Translations under genes and position numbers: made by a program
Notes under the pieces: model-generated
What the model was told of the DNA's origin: nothing
Databases searched by the model: none
The model's input: only the letters and a program-made list of their open reading frames with translations
NCBI GenBank assembly: GCA_963812475.1
Contig: CAWEVI010000005.1
Location: 62,001-126,000 of the forward strand
DNA from: JAMXLO01 sp963812475
Lineage (GTDB): Bacteria; Pseudomonadota; Alphaproteobacteria; Acetobacterales; Acetobacteraceae
Direction: 5' to 3'
DNA: 64,000 nucleotides
In this document: positions 35,949 through 44,397 of the stretch, piece after piece
Position numbering within the stretch: the first letter of the stretch is position 1
Layout of the letters: every line of letters starts with the position of its first letter

Positions 35949-37478
35949 ATGCGGGACACCGTCGAAATACTGCGCGCCGCAATCGCGCATCATCAGGCTG
36001 CGAATCACGCCGAGGCGGAGACGCTCTACCGAACCGTGCTGATCGCGGACCCTGGCCATCCGCGGGCGCTCTATCTGTGTGGTTTGCTGCTGCTGGATAC
36101 CGGGCGGCCCCACGATGCGGCGTCAATGCTGGAACAGGCTGCTGCGTCACGTCCCGGTCATGCCGGATCGCTGATAAACCTGATGCGCGCCCTGCTTGCC
36201 GATCGGCGGCCTGATGAAGCACTGGCCGCGGGATCGTCGTGTGCGCTCCGGAGTGCCGAGGTTGTGTTCCTGCGCGGCACCGCGCTGAATGCCCTGGGGC
36301 GGCCGGGGGCGGCAGTGGCGCTGCTCGAGGAGGCGGTCGCGCTCGATCCCGCCAACGCCGCCGCGTTCCTCAACCTTGGCAACGCCTGTGCCGATCTTGA
36401 TCGACTGGCAGATGCCGAGACGTACTGTCGGCGCGCGATCCAACTCGCACCGGGGATGGCGGAAGCCCATGCCAGCCTCGGCTTCGTATTGACCTCGTGT
36501 GGTCGGCTCGATGAGGCGATCGCCGTCTGCGAGACCGCCATTGCACTGCGCCCCGACTTCACCCAGGCCCATTGGAACCAGGCCGTGGCTGCGCTGCTCG
36601 CCGGGGATTTCGAACTCGGCTTTCAGAAATATGAGTGGCGAAAGCGTCATGATCGGTTCCGCCGCGACTTCATCGATCTGCCAGGACCGCAGTGGGACGG
36701 CAGCGACCCCGCGGGCCGAACCATCCTGATCCACGCGGAGCAGGGCCTCGGCGATACGATCCAGTTCGCCCGCTATCTGCCGTTGATCGCGATACGCGGT
36801 GGGTATCCGGTGCTCGCGTGCGAACAAAAACTGGTCCCGTTTCTGGCGAGCATGACCGGCGTGGCGATCGTGCCGAAGAATGCGCCGTTGCCACACTATG
36901 ACTGCTGGCTAGACCAGATGAGCCTGCCGCGCGTGTTCGGGACGCGGCTGGATTCGATCCCGTCAGCCGCCGGTTACCTCCGGACTGACCCGGCACGCGT
37001 TGCCCGCTGGCAGGATGCATTGCCGGCTGGGGGGAGGGTTGGTCTCGCGTGGGCAGGCAATCCGGCGCACAACAACGATCACCGCCGTTCGCTGCCCGAT
37101 GGAGACGTTGCCGGCATCCTGGCCACGCCCGGCATCACCTTCGTCAATCTCCAGGTCGGCCCCAGGGCTGCTACGAGCCCGCTTAAGGATCTCTCATCAT
37201 GTTTGTCCGACTTTGCCGAGACCGCTGCGCTGATCGGCGCGGTCGATCTGGTTTTGACTGTGGATACCGCAGTCGCGCACGTCGCCGGCGCAATCGGCAA
37301 GCCAACCTGGATCATGCTCCCCTTTGCTCCGGATTGGCGCTGGCTGCTCGGCCGCAACGACACACCATGGTACGCATCGCTGCGATTGTTCCGACAACCG
37401 ACAGTGGGGGATTGGTCCGCGGTGACTGCTGCGGTGGTGGCTTCCCTCGCGGCATGGAGGGATGCTCGATATGCCTGA
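35949..37478 (+). CDS. TPR protein with C-terminal glycosyltransferase-like domain
   Basis: 509 residues. Residues about 1-215 are five or six TPR repeats (AEAETLYRTVLIADPGHPRALYL, AVALLEEAVALDPANAAAFLNLGN, DEAIAVCETAIALRPDFTQAHWN; partial quotes). The rest resembles the GT-B/GT9-like domain fused to TPRs in SPINDLY/OGT-like bacterial proteins: HAEQGLGDTIQFARYLP, VGLAWAGNP, DLVLTVDTAVAHVAGAIGKPTW, LPFAPDWRWLLGR. Likely soluble; acceptor unknown. It starts 40 bp after prfB; the earlier part of the frame lies inside prfB. Confidence 0.82.
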   Translation: MRDTVEILRAAIAHHQAANHAEAETLYRTVLIADPGHPRALYLCGLLLLDTGRPHDAASMLEQAAASRPGHAGSLINLMRALLADRRPDEALAAGSSCALRSAEVVFLRGTALNALGRPGAAVALLEEAVALDPANAAAFLNLGNACADLDRLADAETYCRRAIQLAPGMAEAHASLGFVLTSCGRLDEAIAVCETAIALRPDFTQAHWNQAVAALLAGDFELGFQKYEWRKRHDRFRRDFIDLPGPQWDGSDPAGRTILIHAEQGLGDTIQFARYLPLIAIRGGYPVLACEQKLVPFLASMTGVAIVPKNAPLPHYDCWLDQMSLPRVFGTRLDSIPSAAGYLRTDPARVARWQDALPAGGRVGLAWAGNPAHNNDHRRSLPDGDVAGILATPGITFVNLQVGPRAATSPLKDLSSCLSDFAETAALIGAVDLVLTVDTAVAHVAGAIGKPTWIMLPFAPDWRWLLGRNDTPWYASLRLFRQPTVGDWSAVTAAVVASLAAWRDARYA

Positions 37479-37764
37479 CGTACCAATTGAAGCTGACGGC
37501 CAGCGCAGCTATCCTGCCGACATGGAAGCAAGGCTACGCGTTCTGGAAGAGATCGCCGTCGGCACCAAGGCGGTTCTCGCCGAGATCAGAGCCGATCAGC
37601 GCGCCATGCGTTCCGAGATGACCGTTGGCTTCAATTCAGTGCGTGCTGAGATGACCATATTGGACCAGCGCCGGGAGCGTGACTTCCGCTTGGCCTTCGG
37701 CGCCATCATCACAACTTCGGTGGGCCTCGCATATCTGATCGCACACACCGCGCACTGGCTCTGA
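37471..37764 (+). CDS. Small tail-anchored coiled-coil membrane protein
   Basis: 97 residues: a charged amphipathic region (ARLRVLEEIAVGTKAVLAEI, MTVGFNSVRAEMTILDQRRE) that probably forms a coiled coil, and one C-terminal membrane helix (AFGAIITTSVGLAYLIAHTA). GGAGGG nine bases upstream fits this ATG better than the ATG at 37462. It overlaps the end of the TPR gene by eight bases, so it is probably coupled. Function unknown; similar short proteins occur near phage or toxin loci but nothing here supports that. Confidence 0.68.
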   Translation: MPDVPIEADGQRSYPADMEARLRVLEEIAVGTKAVLAEIRADQRAMRSEMTVGFNSVRAEMTILDQRRERDFRLAFGAIITTSVGLAYLIAHTAHWL

Positions 37765-37876
37765 CGCCCGCGGTTCCATCCCTTGCATCGTTCCGGTCGC
37801 AGGCATCGCACCAACAGGCGCAGATCGCGGCCAGCAGCGTGGCGCCAAGGCTGACGGCCCGGCCAGCGTCGCAGGA

Positions 37877-38227
37877 TCAGAAGCGTTCGTCCCCGTGATG
37901 GCGGAATGCGTCGGGGAAGTCCCGGTACAGCGCAAACACGGCGCTCCGCACCAGCGAATTCACGCCGAAATGGAAGCCCTCGACCGGCTCACGGCGGCCT
38001 GCCACACGTTCGAATGCGGCTTCAAGCTGAGCAAGATCCTTCACCTCAATCATCAAATGGAACTCACCGAGCCCCGGTGCACCGAGACCGAGCTTGCGCC
38101 GCGTCAGACGCCAGCCTTCGATCAATCCTTGCTCCTTGAGATGGCCGAGATAGCCGGCGACCTTCTCGCTGAATTCCAGGTCACCGACGTTGGGTTTGAG
38201 ATCACACCAGACGTGGTAGATGTCCAC
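37877..38227 (-). CDS. DUF6614-like small protein
   Basis: 116 residues, MDIYHVWCDLKPNVGDLEF start, LGEFHLMIEVKDLAQLEAAF centre, ending FRHHGDERF. The beta-alpha-beta layout and the first motif match a small alphaproteobacterial family I recall as DUF6614; no reaction is known. It lies ten bases after the methyltransferase stop, so the two are likely co-transcribed. Family name given from memory. Confidence 0.72.
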   Translation of the reverse strand: MDIYHVWCDLKPNVGDLEFSEKVAGYLGHLKEQGLIEGWRLTRRKLGLGAPGLGEFHLMIEVKDLAQLEAAFERVAGRREPVEGFHFGVNSLVRSAVFALYRDFPDAFRHHGDERF

Positions 38228-38237
38228 GCAACCGCCC

Positions 38238-39053
38238 TCAGGGTTTCACACCGAAGGCAATCACCGCGGCAATCGGCACGGCAATGCCATCGGCGTCGCG
38301 AAAGCGTTTCGCGCTTTCATCGATGTCGGCGATGATGGCCGGCATGGCGGCCGGCCGTTGCGCCTCGATCATCGCCGCCATGCGCGCGGTTCCCGCCCGT
38401 AGCGACTCCACCAGGGCCTGCGCGTCGGCGTGATGCCAGGTCGCGCGTACCAATTCCGTCGCGCAGTCGCCAAAGCCAACCTGGCGCAGCGCATCTGCGC
38501 ACTGCGCCGCACTGCCGAACCCACCACCGGGCGGCGGCGCAAGCGAAGCCTCCTGATCACCATGCCGCGCGATCGCGTCGAACAGCAGCTTCCAGGCAAT
38601 GTTCTCGTTCAAACCGGCCCAAAAGCTGAAAGCGACACGGCCGCCGCTGCGCAACACCCGATGCGCCTCACGCAACGCCAGCGCTGGTCTGGGCACATGG
38701 TGGATGCCGAAGTTCGAGACCACTGCATCGAATTCGCCGTCCGCGTAGGGCAACGCCTCGGCGTCGCCTTGATCGAAGTTTATTGCCTCGACGTAAGATC
38801 TGGCGACGGCAAGCATCGCGGGCGAGAAATCGAGCCCGGTTGCGCCCGCGCCGCGCATTGCCGCGCGCGATGCGACAAAGCCCGGGCCACACGCAATGTC
38901 GAGCATTTGCACGCCGCGGCCGACGCGGGCCGCATCGAGCAGAGAGTCGATGAACGGCCCTGTGGCGTTGGCGAAAGTCGCCGCGTAGGCAGCGGCCGCC
39001 CGCTGCCAGCGGGAATATTCGAAGCTACGAACTGCGTCAGGGTCTAACGTCAT
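38238..39053 (-). CDS. Class I SAM-dependent methyltransferase
   Basis: 271 residues with a Methyltransf_11-type core: motif I VQMLDIACGPGFVA, acidic TGLDFSPAML, motif II GDAEALPYADGEFDAVVSNF and post-motif HRVLRSGGRVAFSFW. The N-terminal helix and the SRWQRAAAAYAATF lead-in resemble small-molecule methyltransferases of the UbiE/arsenite type. Substrate cannot be assigned. It is followed at ten bases by the DUF6614-like gene. Confidence 0.84.
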   Translation of the reverse strand: MTLDPDAVRSFEYSRWQRAAAAYAATFANATGPFIDSLLDAARVGRGVQMLDIACGPGFVASRAAMRGAGATGLDFSPAMLAVARSYVEAINFDQGDAEALPYADGEFDAVVSNFGIHHVPRPALALREAHRVLRSGGRVAFSFWAGLNENIAWKLLFDAIARHGDQEASLAPPPGGGFGSAAQCADALRQVGFGDCATELVRATWHHADAQALVESLRAGTARMAAMIEAQRPAAMPAIIADIDESAKRFRDADGIAVPIAAVIAFGVKP

Positions 39054-39077
39054 GTCAACCAAGGGTACACACGGGGT

Positions 39078-39144
39078 CCGTGGAGGACCACGGAATGCCA
39101 CGGAGCAGCACGTGATTGCGCTTCGCGCGAAGTGCTGAGTTTTT
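39078..39144 (+). ncRNA. Candidate small RNA ending in an intrinsic terminator
   Basis: Between two minus-strand genes the plus strand shows CCGTGG-AGGA-CCACGG (39078-39093), then GCGCTTC-GCGC-GAAGTGC (39118-39135; one G-U pair) followed by TGAGTTTTT. A GC stem plus U5 tract fits a Rho-independent terminator for a rightward transcript, yet no rightward gene ends here. A promoter was not identified, and an intergenic repeat is an alternative. Confidence 0.35.
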
Positions 39145-39177
39145 CCGCCGTCTCACTCGGTGTGGAATCCTGGCCTC

Positions 39178-39666
39178 CTAGGCTGCCACACGACTGCCGA
39201 AATGCGCCTCCAGCGCGTCGTAGCGGATCATACGCGTGTACTCCTCCACCATGTCCGGCGTCGCGACTTCGACCATGACCCGGTTCTCCAGCCAGAACTC
39301 GATGACGTGGAACGCCGGTGGCTGGCCTGGTGCACCGCGACCGAAATAGCGAGTGCGCCAGCCTTCACGCTCGCCGATCCGCTCGACCGTGGCGCGATCG
39401 ACCGGTACCGACAACAGCAGGTGAAACGGGACATAGCCCACGGTCGCGTCATGCGCGGCGCGCACCTGCTGGTCGCCGTTGCCGGGCTGCAACGCGACAT
39501 TCTCGGGATAGACCTCGATCATCGAGCCATGTTCGTCGCCGCTCACGGCCATGAACGAGTTGGCCACCCCGCCGGGAAACGGATAGCAACGCCCATTCAT
39601 CAGTTCGGCGAGGACATCGGCGACATGCTTCGGATCGCGGGCGGAAATCGAGATGTGGTGTATCAT
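39178..39666 (-). CDS. VOC/glyoxalase-fold protein
   Basis: 162 residues starting MIHHISISARDPKHVADVLAEL, the first beta-alpha unit of a vicinal-oxygen-chelate domain with a metal-type His, then GSMIEVYPENV and FHVIEFWLENRVMVEV with Glu positions. A dioxygenase, isomerase or resistance role is possible but cannot be chosen. It begins eleven bases after the asparaginase stop, as the last gene of the AtzG-like/amidase/asparaginase operon. Confidence 0.75.
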   Translation of the reverse strand: MIHHISISARDPKHVADVLAELMNGRCYPFPGGVANSFMAVSGDEHGSMIEVYPENVALQPGNGDQQVRAAHDATVGYVPFHLLLSVPVDRATVERIGEREGWRTRYFGRGAPGQPPAFHVIEFWLENRVMVEVATPDMVEEYTRMIRYDALEAHFGSRVAA

Positions 39667-39677
39667 CGGTTATCTCC

Positions 39678-40673
39678 TCAGTAGGTGCGAAAAATCTGTG
39701 CGATCCGCTCGGGATCGGTCGTCACGGTCAAGGCCAGTGCCAGCAGGATGCGCGCCTTCTGCGGCAACAGGTTGTCGGCGATCAGAAAGCCGGCATTCGC
39801 GAGCCGCGTGCCGCGAAATGTGCGGCCGGAACCGGCGCGGGTGGATTGCACGACCACGATGCCTTGCGCAACCGCCTCCTTCAATGCCTCAAAATCGCCG
39901 GCGCCGGCAAAGCCGGGGGCAAACCCGGCGGAGACAATGCCCTTCGCTCCGGCAGCAATGAAGGCGCGAACCGCGGTTCCATCCGCCCCCACGTAGGCAT
40001 AGGTGATATCCACACGCGGGAGCGCGTCGAGCGTGCCGATGTCGAATTCGGTATCCGGACAGCAGCGGCGCAACGGACGGCGATAGAATGCGACCGCATC
40101 GCCATCCGCATGGCCGATCACACCGAAATCGGCGGAGCGGAAAGTCTGCAGGCGCAGCGTGGCGGTCTTCGTCACATCGCGCGCCGCCTGGATTTCATCG
40201 TTCAGCACCACAAGGACGCCCATGCCGCGTGCCTCCGGGCTTGCGGCGACCCGGATCGCGTTCACCAGATTGAGCCCGGCATCGGTGGATAGCGCGCTCG
40301 AAGGACGCTGCGCGCCCACCAGCACCACGGGGACGGGTACCTTCAGCGTCAGGTTGAGGAAATACGCGGTCTCCTCGAGCGTTGCGGTGCCATGTCCGAT
40401 GACGATGCCGGCAAGATCGGGATGGTCCGCAATCAGTTTTCCGCACAGCAGGACCAGCGCCTTCCAATCCGTGAATTCGATCGCCGTGCTGGGTATGTTG
40501 CGGTAACGGACGGCATGCACATCGGCCACCAGCCCCACCTCTGGGAATCGCGCGATGATCTCGTCGGCGTGCATCACCTTGCCGGTCGCGCCGTAATCCT
40601 GCAGATCGAGCGGCCCGACCCCAACCGAGGCGATCGTGCCGCCGGTACCGATGAAGGCAACCTTCGGTTTCAT
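39678..40673 (-). CDS. L-asparaginase/glutaminase-family enzyme
   Basis: Hydrolyses asparagine or a related amide. 331 residues with the nucleophile motif FIGTGGTIAS (Thr10) and second motif VIGHGTATLEETAYF, both type II-like, then LVGAQRPSSALSTDAGLNLVNA. No signal peptide, so cytoplasmic. Its ATG overlaps the amidase stop (ATGA). Pairing with an amidase suggests a dedicated amide-degradation pathway rather than plain asparagine use. Confidence 0.88.
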   Translation of the reverse strand: MKPKVAFIGTGGTIASVGVGPLDLQDYGATGKVMHADEIIARFPEVGLVADVHAVRYRNIPSTAIEFTDWKALVLLCGKLIADHPDLAGIVIGHGTATLEETAYFLNLTLKVPVPVVLVGAQRPSSALSTDAGLNLVNAIRVAASPEARGMGVLVVLNDEIQAARDVTKTATLRLQTFRSADFGVIGHADGDAVAFYRRPLRRCCPDTEFDIGTLDALPRVDITYAYVGADGTAVRAFIAAGAKGIVSAGFAPGFAGAGDFEALKEAVAQGIVVVQSTRAGSGRTFRGTRLANAGFLIADNLLPQKARILLALALTVTTDPERIAQIFRTY

Positions 40674-42118
40674 GCGACGATGATGCCGCCGGCGTCCACG
40701 GCTTCGAGCATCGGCGGACGGCGCGTATGGAACTCGGTATCCCGCTGATAGGCGTCCGCAACTCTCAACACGCGCGCCTCGGCGAATGGACGGCCCGCGA
40801 TCTGCAGGCCGATGGGCAATCCATTCGGATCGAAGCCGCAATTGACGCTGACCGCCGGCAGGCCGAGATAGTTGAACGGTCGCGTGTTCGCCGAGACGGC
40901 CATGAATGCCGTCTCCGTACCCGGCGGTCCGTGATCGATATCGGTCTCCGCGAGCGTGGGCAAACAGGTGCGTATCGTCGGCGTTACCAGCACATCGACC
41001 TTGGCGAACACCTTCGAGGCGAAAGCCTTCAGGATCGGTCCGCGCCGGCTCAGCGCCTCGACATAGTAGGTCGCCGGGATTGCGTAACCGCCATACATCC
41101 GCCCGCTGATATGGATGCCATACTCGCCTGCCCGCTCGCGCATCCATTGTGCGTGAATCGTTGCCGCCTCAACTCGCGAGATGATGCCGCCGTAGGTGGT
41201 GACCGCATCCATCAGCGGCAGTGTGATGCGATGTACCACGGCGCCGCGCGCCGCCAGAACCGCAAGTGCATGCTCCAACGCATCCAGCACCGGCGGATCG
41301 ACCTCATCGAGGAACCAAGTCGAAGGGACGCCAATGTTCAACCCGCGTATGTCGCCGTCGAGCGCAGCCTCGTAATCGGGGACCGGTTCGTGCGAACTGG
41401 TCGGATCGTGTGGGTCGCGCCCGGCGATCAAACCCATGATCCGTGCGCAATCACGCGCGGTGCGGGTCAGCGGTCCGACATTGTCGGCACTGAACGACAG
41501 CGGCATCACGCCGAACCGCGAAACGCGGCTCTGGGTCGGCTTGATGCCCGTCACGCCGCACGCCGCAGCCGGCAGGCGGATCGACCCGCCGGTGTCGGAA
41601 CCCAACGCCGCGTAGTTGAACCGCGCCGCCACCGAGACACCGGAGCCCGACGATGAACCGCCGGTGATGTAGGGCAAGTTCCACGGATTGTGGCAGTCGC
41701 CGAACGCTCGATTGTGACCGGTCGGGTTCTGTGCGAACTCCGCCATGTTGAGGCCGCCGAAGGTGTAGGCGCCGGCAGCAGTCAACTTGTCGATGACGGT
41801 CGCGGTTACAGCGGGGCGGTAGTCCCTGCGGATCGCCGAGCCGCAGGTGCTGAGCCGGCCGGCCTGGTAGTACATGTCCTTGTGCGCCAGCGGTACGCCG
41901 TGCAGTGGACCGAGCCACTGATTTTCCCGCCGCGCACGATCCGCTGCGCGGGCTGCCTGTTCAGCCCCCTCGCGGTCGAGCCAGATCGTCGCGTTCAGCT
42001 TAGGATTGGCCGACTCCAGATTGCGCCAGCACGCGTCCAGCAATTCCATTGAGGTGGCATCGCCGTCGCGCACCGCATCGGCGGCCTCGACGAGGGAGAG
42101 ATCGGCCAGATCGGTCAT
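40670..42118 (-). CDS. Amidase-signature family amidase
   Basis: 482 residues with the Ser-cisSer-Lys triad: Lys80 (LAHKD), Ser155 (TGGSSSGSG) and Ser179 (GSDTGGSIRLPAA). Relatives include GatA, AtzF-type and aryl-amidases; missing tRNA-specific features and the small partner argue against GatA. AAGGAG is eight bases before this ATG, whereas the GTG nine bases upstream abuts it. It lies five bases after the GatC-like gene and overlaps the asparaginase start. Confidence 0.9.
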   Translation of the reverse strand: MTDLADLSLVEAADAVRDGDATSMELLDACWRNLESANPKLNATIWLDREGAEQAARAADRARRENQWLGPLHGVPLAHKDMYYQAGRLSTCGSAIRRDYRPAVTATVIDKLTAAGAYTFGGLNMAEFAQNPTGHNRAFGDCHNPWNLPYITGGSSSGSGVSVAARFNYAALGSDTGGSIRLPAAACGVTGIKPTQSRVSRFGVMPLSFSADNVGPLTRTARDCARIMGLIAGRDPHDPTSSHEPVPDYEAALDGDIRGLNIGVPSTWFLDEVDPPVLDALEHALAVLAARGAVVHRITLPLMDAVTTYGGIISRVEAATIHAQWMRERAGEYGIHISGRMYGGYAIPATYYVEALSRRGPILKAFASKVFAKVDVLVTPTIRTCLPTLAETDIDHGPPGTETAFMAVSANTRPFNYLGLPAVSVNCGFDPNGLPIGLQIAGRPFAEARVLRVADAYQRDTEFHTRRPPMLEAVDAGGIIVA

Positions 42119-42123
42119 TGCCC

Positions 42124-42318
42124 TCACTCCTTGGCATCGTGCAGCGCAGCCTCGAAGCTCGCCGGCTCGTCCTCGAAGGCCAGCGTGCCGCGCAGAGCCT
42201 CAAAGGCGCGTATCGTCGATATCAGCTCCGCCGCCATGCGGCGGGCCGGATCATTCGGCGCCACAATGCCGTGCCATCGCGCAATCGTTGCCTCAACCTC
42301 GGCTTCGAACGGGTCCAT
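42124..42318 (-). CDS. AtzG-like (GatC-related) amidase partner
   Basis: 64 residues beginning MDPFEAEVEATIARWHG, then VAPNDPARRMAAELIS and an acidic EDEPASFEAAL tail. Length, the helical pattern and the DEPA-x-F tail match the small AtzG/DUF4089 proteins that bind AtzE-type amidases much as GatC binds GatA. GGGAGACC precedes the ATG. It is first in the operon. Assignment is by layout and context. Confidence 0.7.
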   Translation of the reverse strand: MDPFEAEVEATIARWHGIVAPNDPARRMAAELISTIRAFEALRGTLAFEDEPASFEAALHDAKE

Positions 42319-42375
42319 GTTCGGTCTCCCGGATTCTGCGGATGCCACTATAGCCATGGAGATGGATTGAGCGAC

Positions 42376-43839
42376 ATGCCGGATGAAATACGACCCGATG
42401 TGCCGCGCGACGCGGTATTCGAGACTGACGTGCCTGCCCGGCTCGATCGGCTACCGTGGAGCGGCTTTCACTGGTTGGTGATCTGCGCGCTGGGGATTGC
42501 CTGGGTTCTGGACGGATTGGAAGTCACCATCGTCGGCTCGCTGTCCGGCGCGCTGACCGAAAGCCCGGTGCTGCGTCTCACCGGAGAGCAGGTCGGGTTC
42601 GCCGCCAGCGCCTATCTGATCGGCGCGGTATCGGGCGCATTGTTCTTTGGCTGGCTGACCGACCGATTGGGACGCAAGAAACTGTTCAGCATCACCGTGC
42701 TGGTCTATGCGATTGCCACCATTGCGTGCGGCCTGTCGTGGGATTTTTGGTCGTTCGCCGCATTTCGCGCGGTGACCGGCGCGGGCATCGGTGGAGAATA
42801 TGCCGCGGTGAATGCCACGATCCAGGAACTGATCCCGGCCCGGCGGCGCGGCTTCACCGACCTTGTGGTGAACGGCAGCTTCTGGGTCGGCGCCGCGCTT
42901 GGTGCGATCGCAGCGTTGGTGGTGCTGAACCCGGCGGTACTGCCCTCGGAATACGGCTGGAGATTCGCATTCCTCATCGGCGGGGTGCTCGGATTCGTCG
43001 TGCTGCTGCTGCGCCGCTTCCTCCCCGAAAGCCCGCGCTGGCTGATGACCCATGGCTTTCCCGAAGAAGCCGATCGCGTGGTCACGGAGATCGAGCAACG
43101 TGTTGAGCGAGAGACCGGCCGTCCTCTGCCGCCGGTGCCGCATCAGGCACTGATGCTTCGGCGAGACGTGCATTCATGGTTCGGAGCCGGGACGCGCGCC
43201 TTGTTCACGCAGTATCGCAAGCGCGCGGTGCTCGGCATTGCGCTGATGGCCGCGCAGGCGTTCTGTTACAACGCGGTGTTCTTCACCTACGCGTTGATCC
43301 TGACGCGCTTCTACGACATTCCGTCCGGCAGCATCGGCTGGTTCATGTTGCCGTTTGCGGCAGGAAATTTCCTCGGACCGCTGTTGCTGGGCCGCCTGTT
43401 CGACACCCTCGGTCGGCGCCTGATGATCACCGCGACCTACGCGATCTCGGGCGTCATGATGGCGCTGACCGGCTGGCTGTTCGTCCTCGGCGTGTTGGAC
43501 GCAACGCAGCAGACGATCGCCTGGACCGCGATTTTCTTCGTCGCGTCCGCCGCGGCAAGTTCGGCGTATCTCACGGTCGGCGAAAGCTTCCCGCTGGAGA
43601 TGCGGGCTATCGCCATCGCACTGTTCTATGCGTTCGGCACCGGTGTCGGCGGCGTGGCGGGCCCGGCATTGTTCGGCGCGCTGATCGAAACCGGGTCGCG
43701 CGTTTCGATCCTGTGGGGCTACCTGCTCGGCGGCGGACTCATGGTGGGTGCGGCGGTGGTCGCCGCCTTCCTTGCGCTGCCGGCGGAGCGGCGCGCGCTG
43801 GAGGACATCGCCCCACCACTGTCCTCCGCGGTGCGATAG
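42376..43839 (+). CDS. MFS permease (sugar/aromatic-acid porter type)
   Basis: 487 residues with twelve membrane helices. FGWLTDRLGRKKLF is the loop 2-3 MFS motif, GAGIGGEYAAVNATIQELIPARRRG the helix 4-5 block, and LLLGRLFDTLGRRLM its repeat in the second half; LPESPRWLMTHG marks the metabolite/H+ symporter or sugar-porter group. Substrate unknown. It is divergent from the amidase operon by 57 bp, so it may import the amide. A flavin reductase gene follows at 28 bp. Start chosen where the N-terminal homology begins. Confidence 0.87.
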   Translation: MPDEIRPDVPRDAVFETDVPARLDRLPWSGFHWLVICALGIAWVLDGLEVTIVGSLSGALTESPVLRLTGEQVGFAASAYLIGAVSGALFFGWLTDRLGRKKLFSITVLVYAIATIACGLSWDFWSFAAFRAVTGAGIGGEYAAVNATIQELIPARRRGFTDLVVNGSFWVGAALGAIAALVVLNPAVLPSEYGWRFAFLIGGVLGFVVLLLRRFLPESPRWLMTHGFPEEADRVVTEIEQRVERETGRPLPPVPHQALMLRRDVHSWFGAGTRALFTQYRKRAVLGIALMAAQAFCYNAVFFTYALILTRFYDIPSGSIGWFMLPFAAGNFLGPLLLGRLFDTLGRRLMITATYAISGVMMALTGWLFVLGVLDATQQTIAWTAIFFVASAAASSAYLTVGESFPLEMRAIAIALFYAFGTGVGGVAGPALFGALIETGSRVSILWGYLLGGGLMVGAAVVAAFLALPAERRALEDIAPPLSSAVR

Positions 43840-43867
43840 CGCCATAGTCCGGGCAACGCAGCCACCG

Positions 43868-44377
43868 ATGGAGCAGCCGACCGTGGCAGTCGAGAAGCAG
43901 GCCTACCGTGAAGCGATGGCGCGCCTTGGCGCCGCGGTGAACGTGATCGCCACGGATGGGCCGGGCGGCCGCGCGGGCTTCACCGCGTCAGCCGTGTGCA
44001 GCGTCACCGACACGCCGCCAACCCTATTGGTCTGCGCCAACCGAACCAACAACTCCTATCCGGCGATGCGGGAGAACGCCGTCCTGTGCGTGAATACGCT
44101 GGCCGGCGCGCACGAGGAACTTTCGCCGGTGTTCGCCGGAATGACCGACCACACGATGGCGGCCCGCTTCGAGGGCGCGACATGGCACACGCTGCTGACC
44201 GGCGCACCGGTTCTGGACGGTGCACTGGTGGCCTTCGACTGCCGCATCGTCCAGATCGTCGAGGTCGGAACGCACGACGTGTTCATCTGCACCGTGGAAG
44301 CGGTGGAGGTCGGCGAGATGCACGAAGGCCTGATCTACTACGCCCGCGGCTACCACCGCATTCTGCACGGCGATTGA
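43868..44377 (+). CDS. HpaC/RutF-like flavin reductase
   Basis: 169 residues of the flavin-reductase split-barrel family: AMARLGAAVNVIATDG, GFTASAVCSVTDTPPTLLVCANRTNNSY, LCVNTLAG and LIYYARGYHRI. Such enzymes give reduced flavin to a monooxygenase. No oxygenase component is adjacent; the luciferase-like protein at 59.8 kb is the only candidate in view and is distant. It follows the MFS gene by 28 bp. Confidence 0.88.
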   Translation: MEQPTVAVEKQAYREAMARLGAAVNVIATDGPGGRAGFTASAVCSVTDTPPTLLVCANRTNNSYPAMRENAVLCVNTLAGAHEELSPVFAGMTDHTMAARFEGATWHTLLTGAPVLDGALVAFDCRIVQIVEVGTHDVFICTVEAVEVGEMHEGLIYYARGYHRILHGD

Positions 44378-44397
44378 GGGCGGCAGATCGGGCCCGT

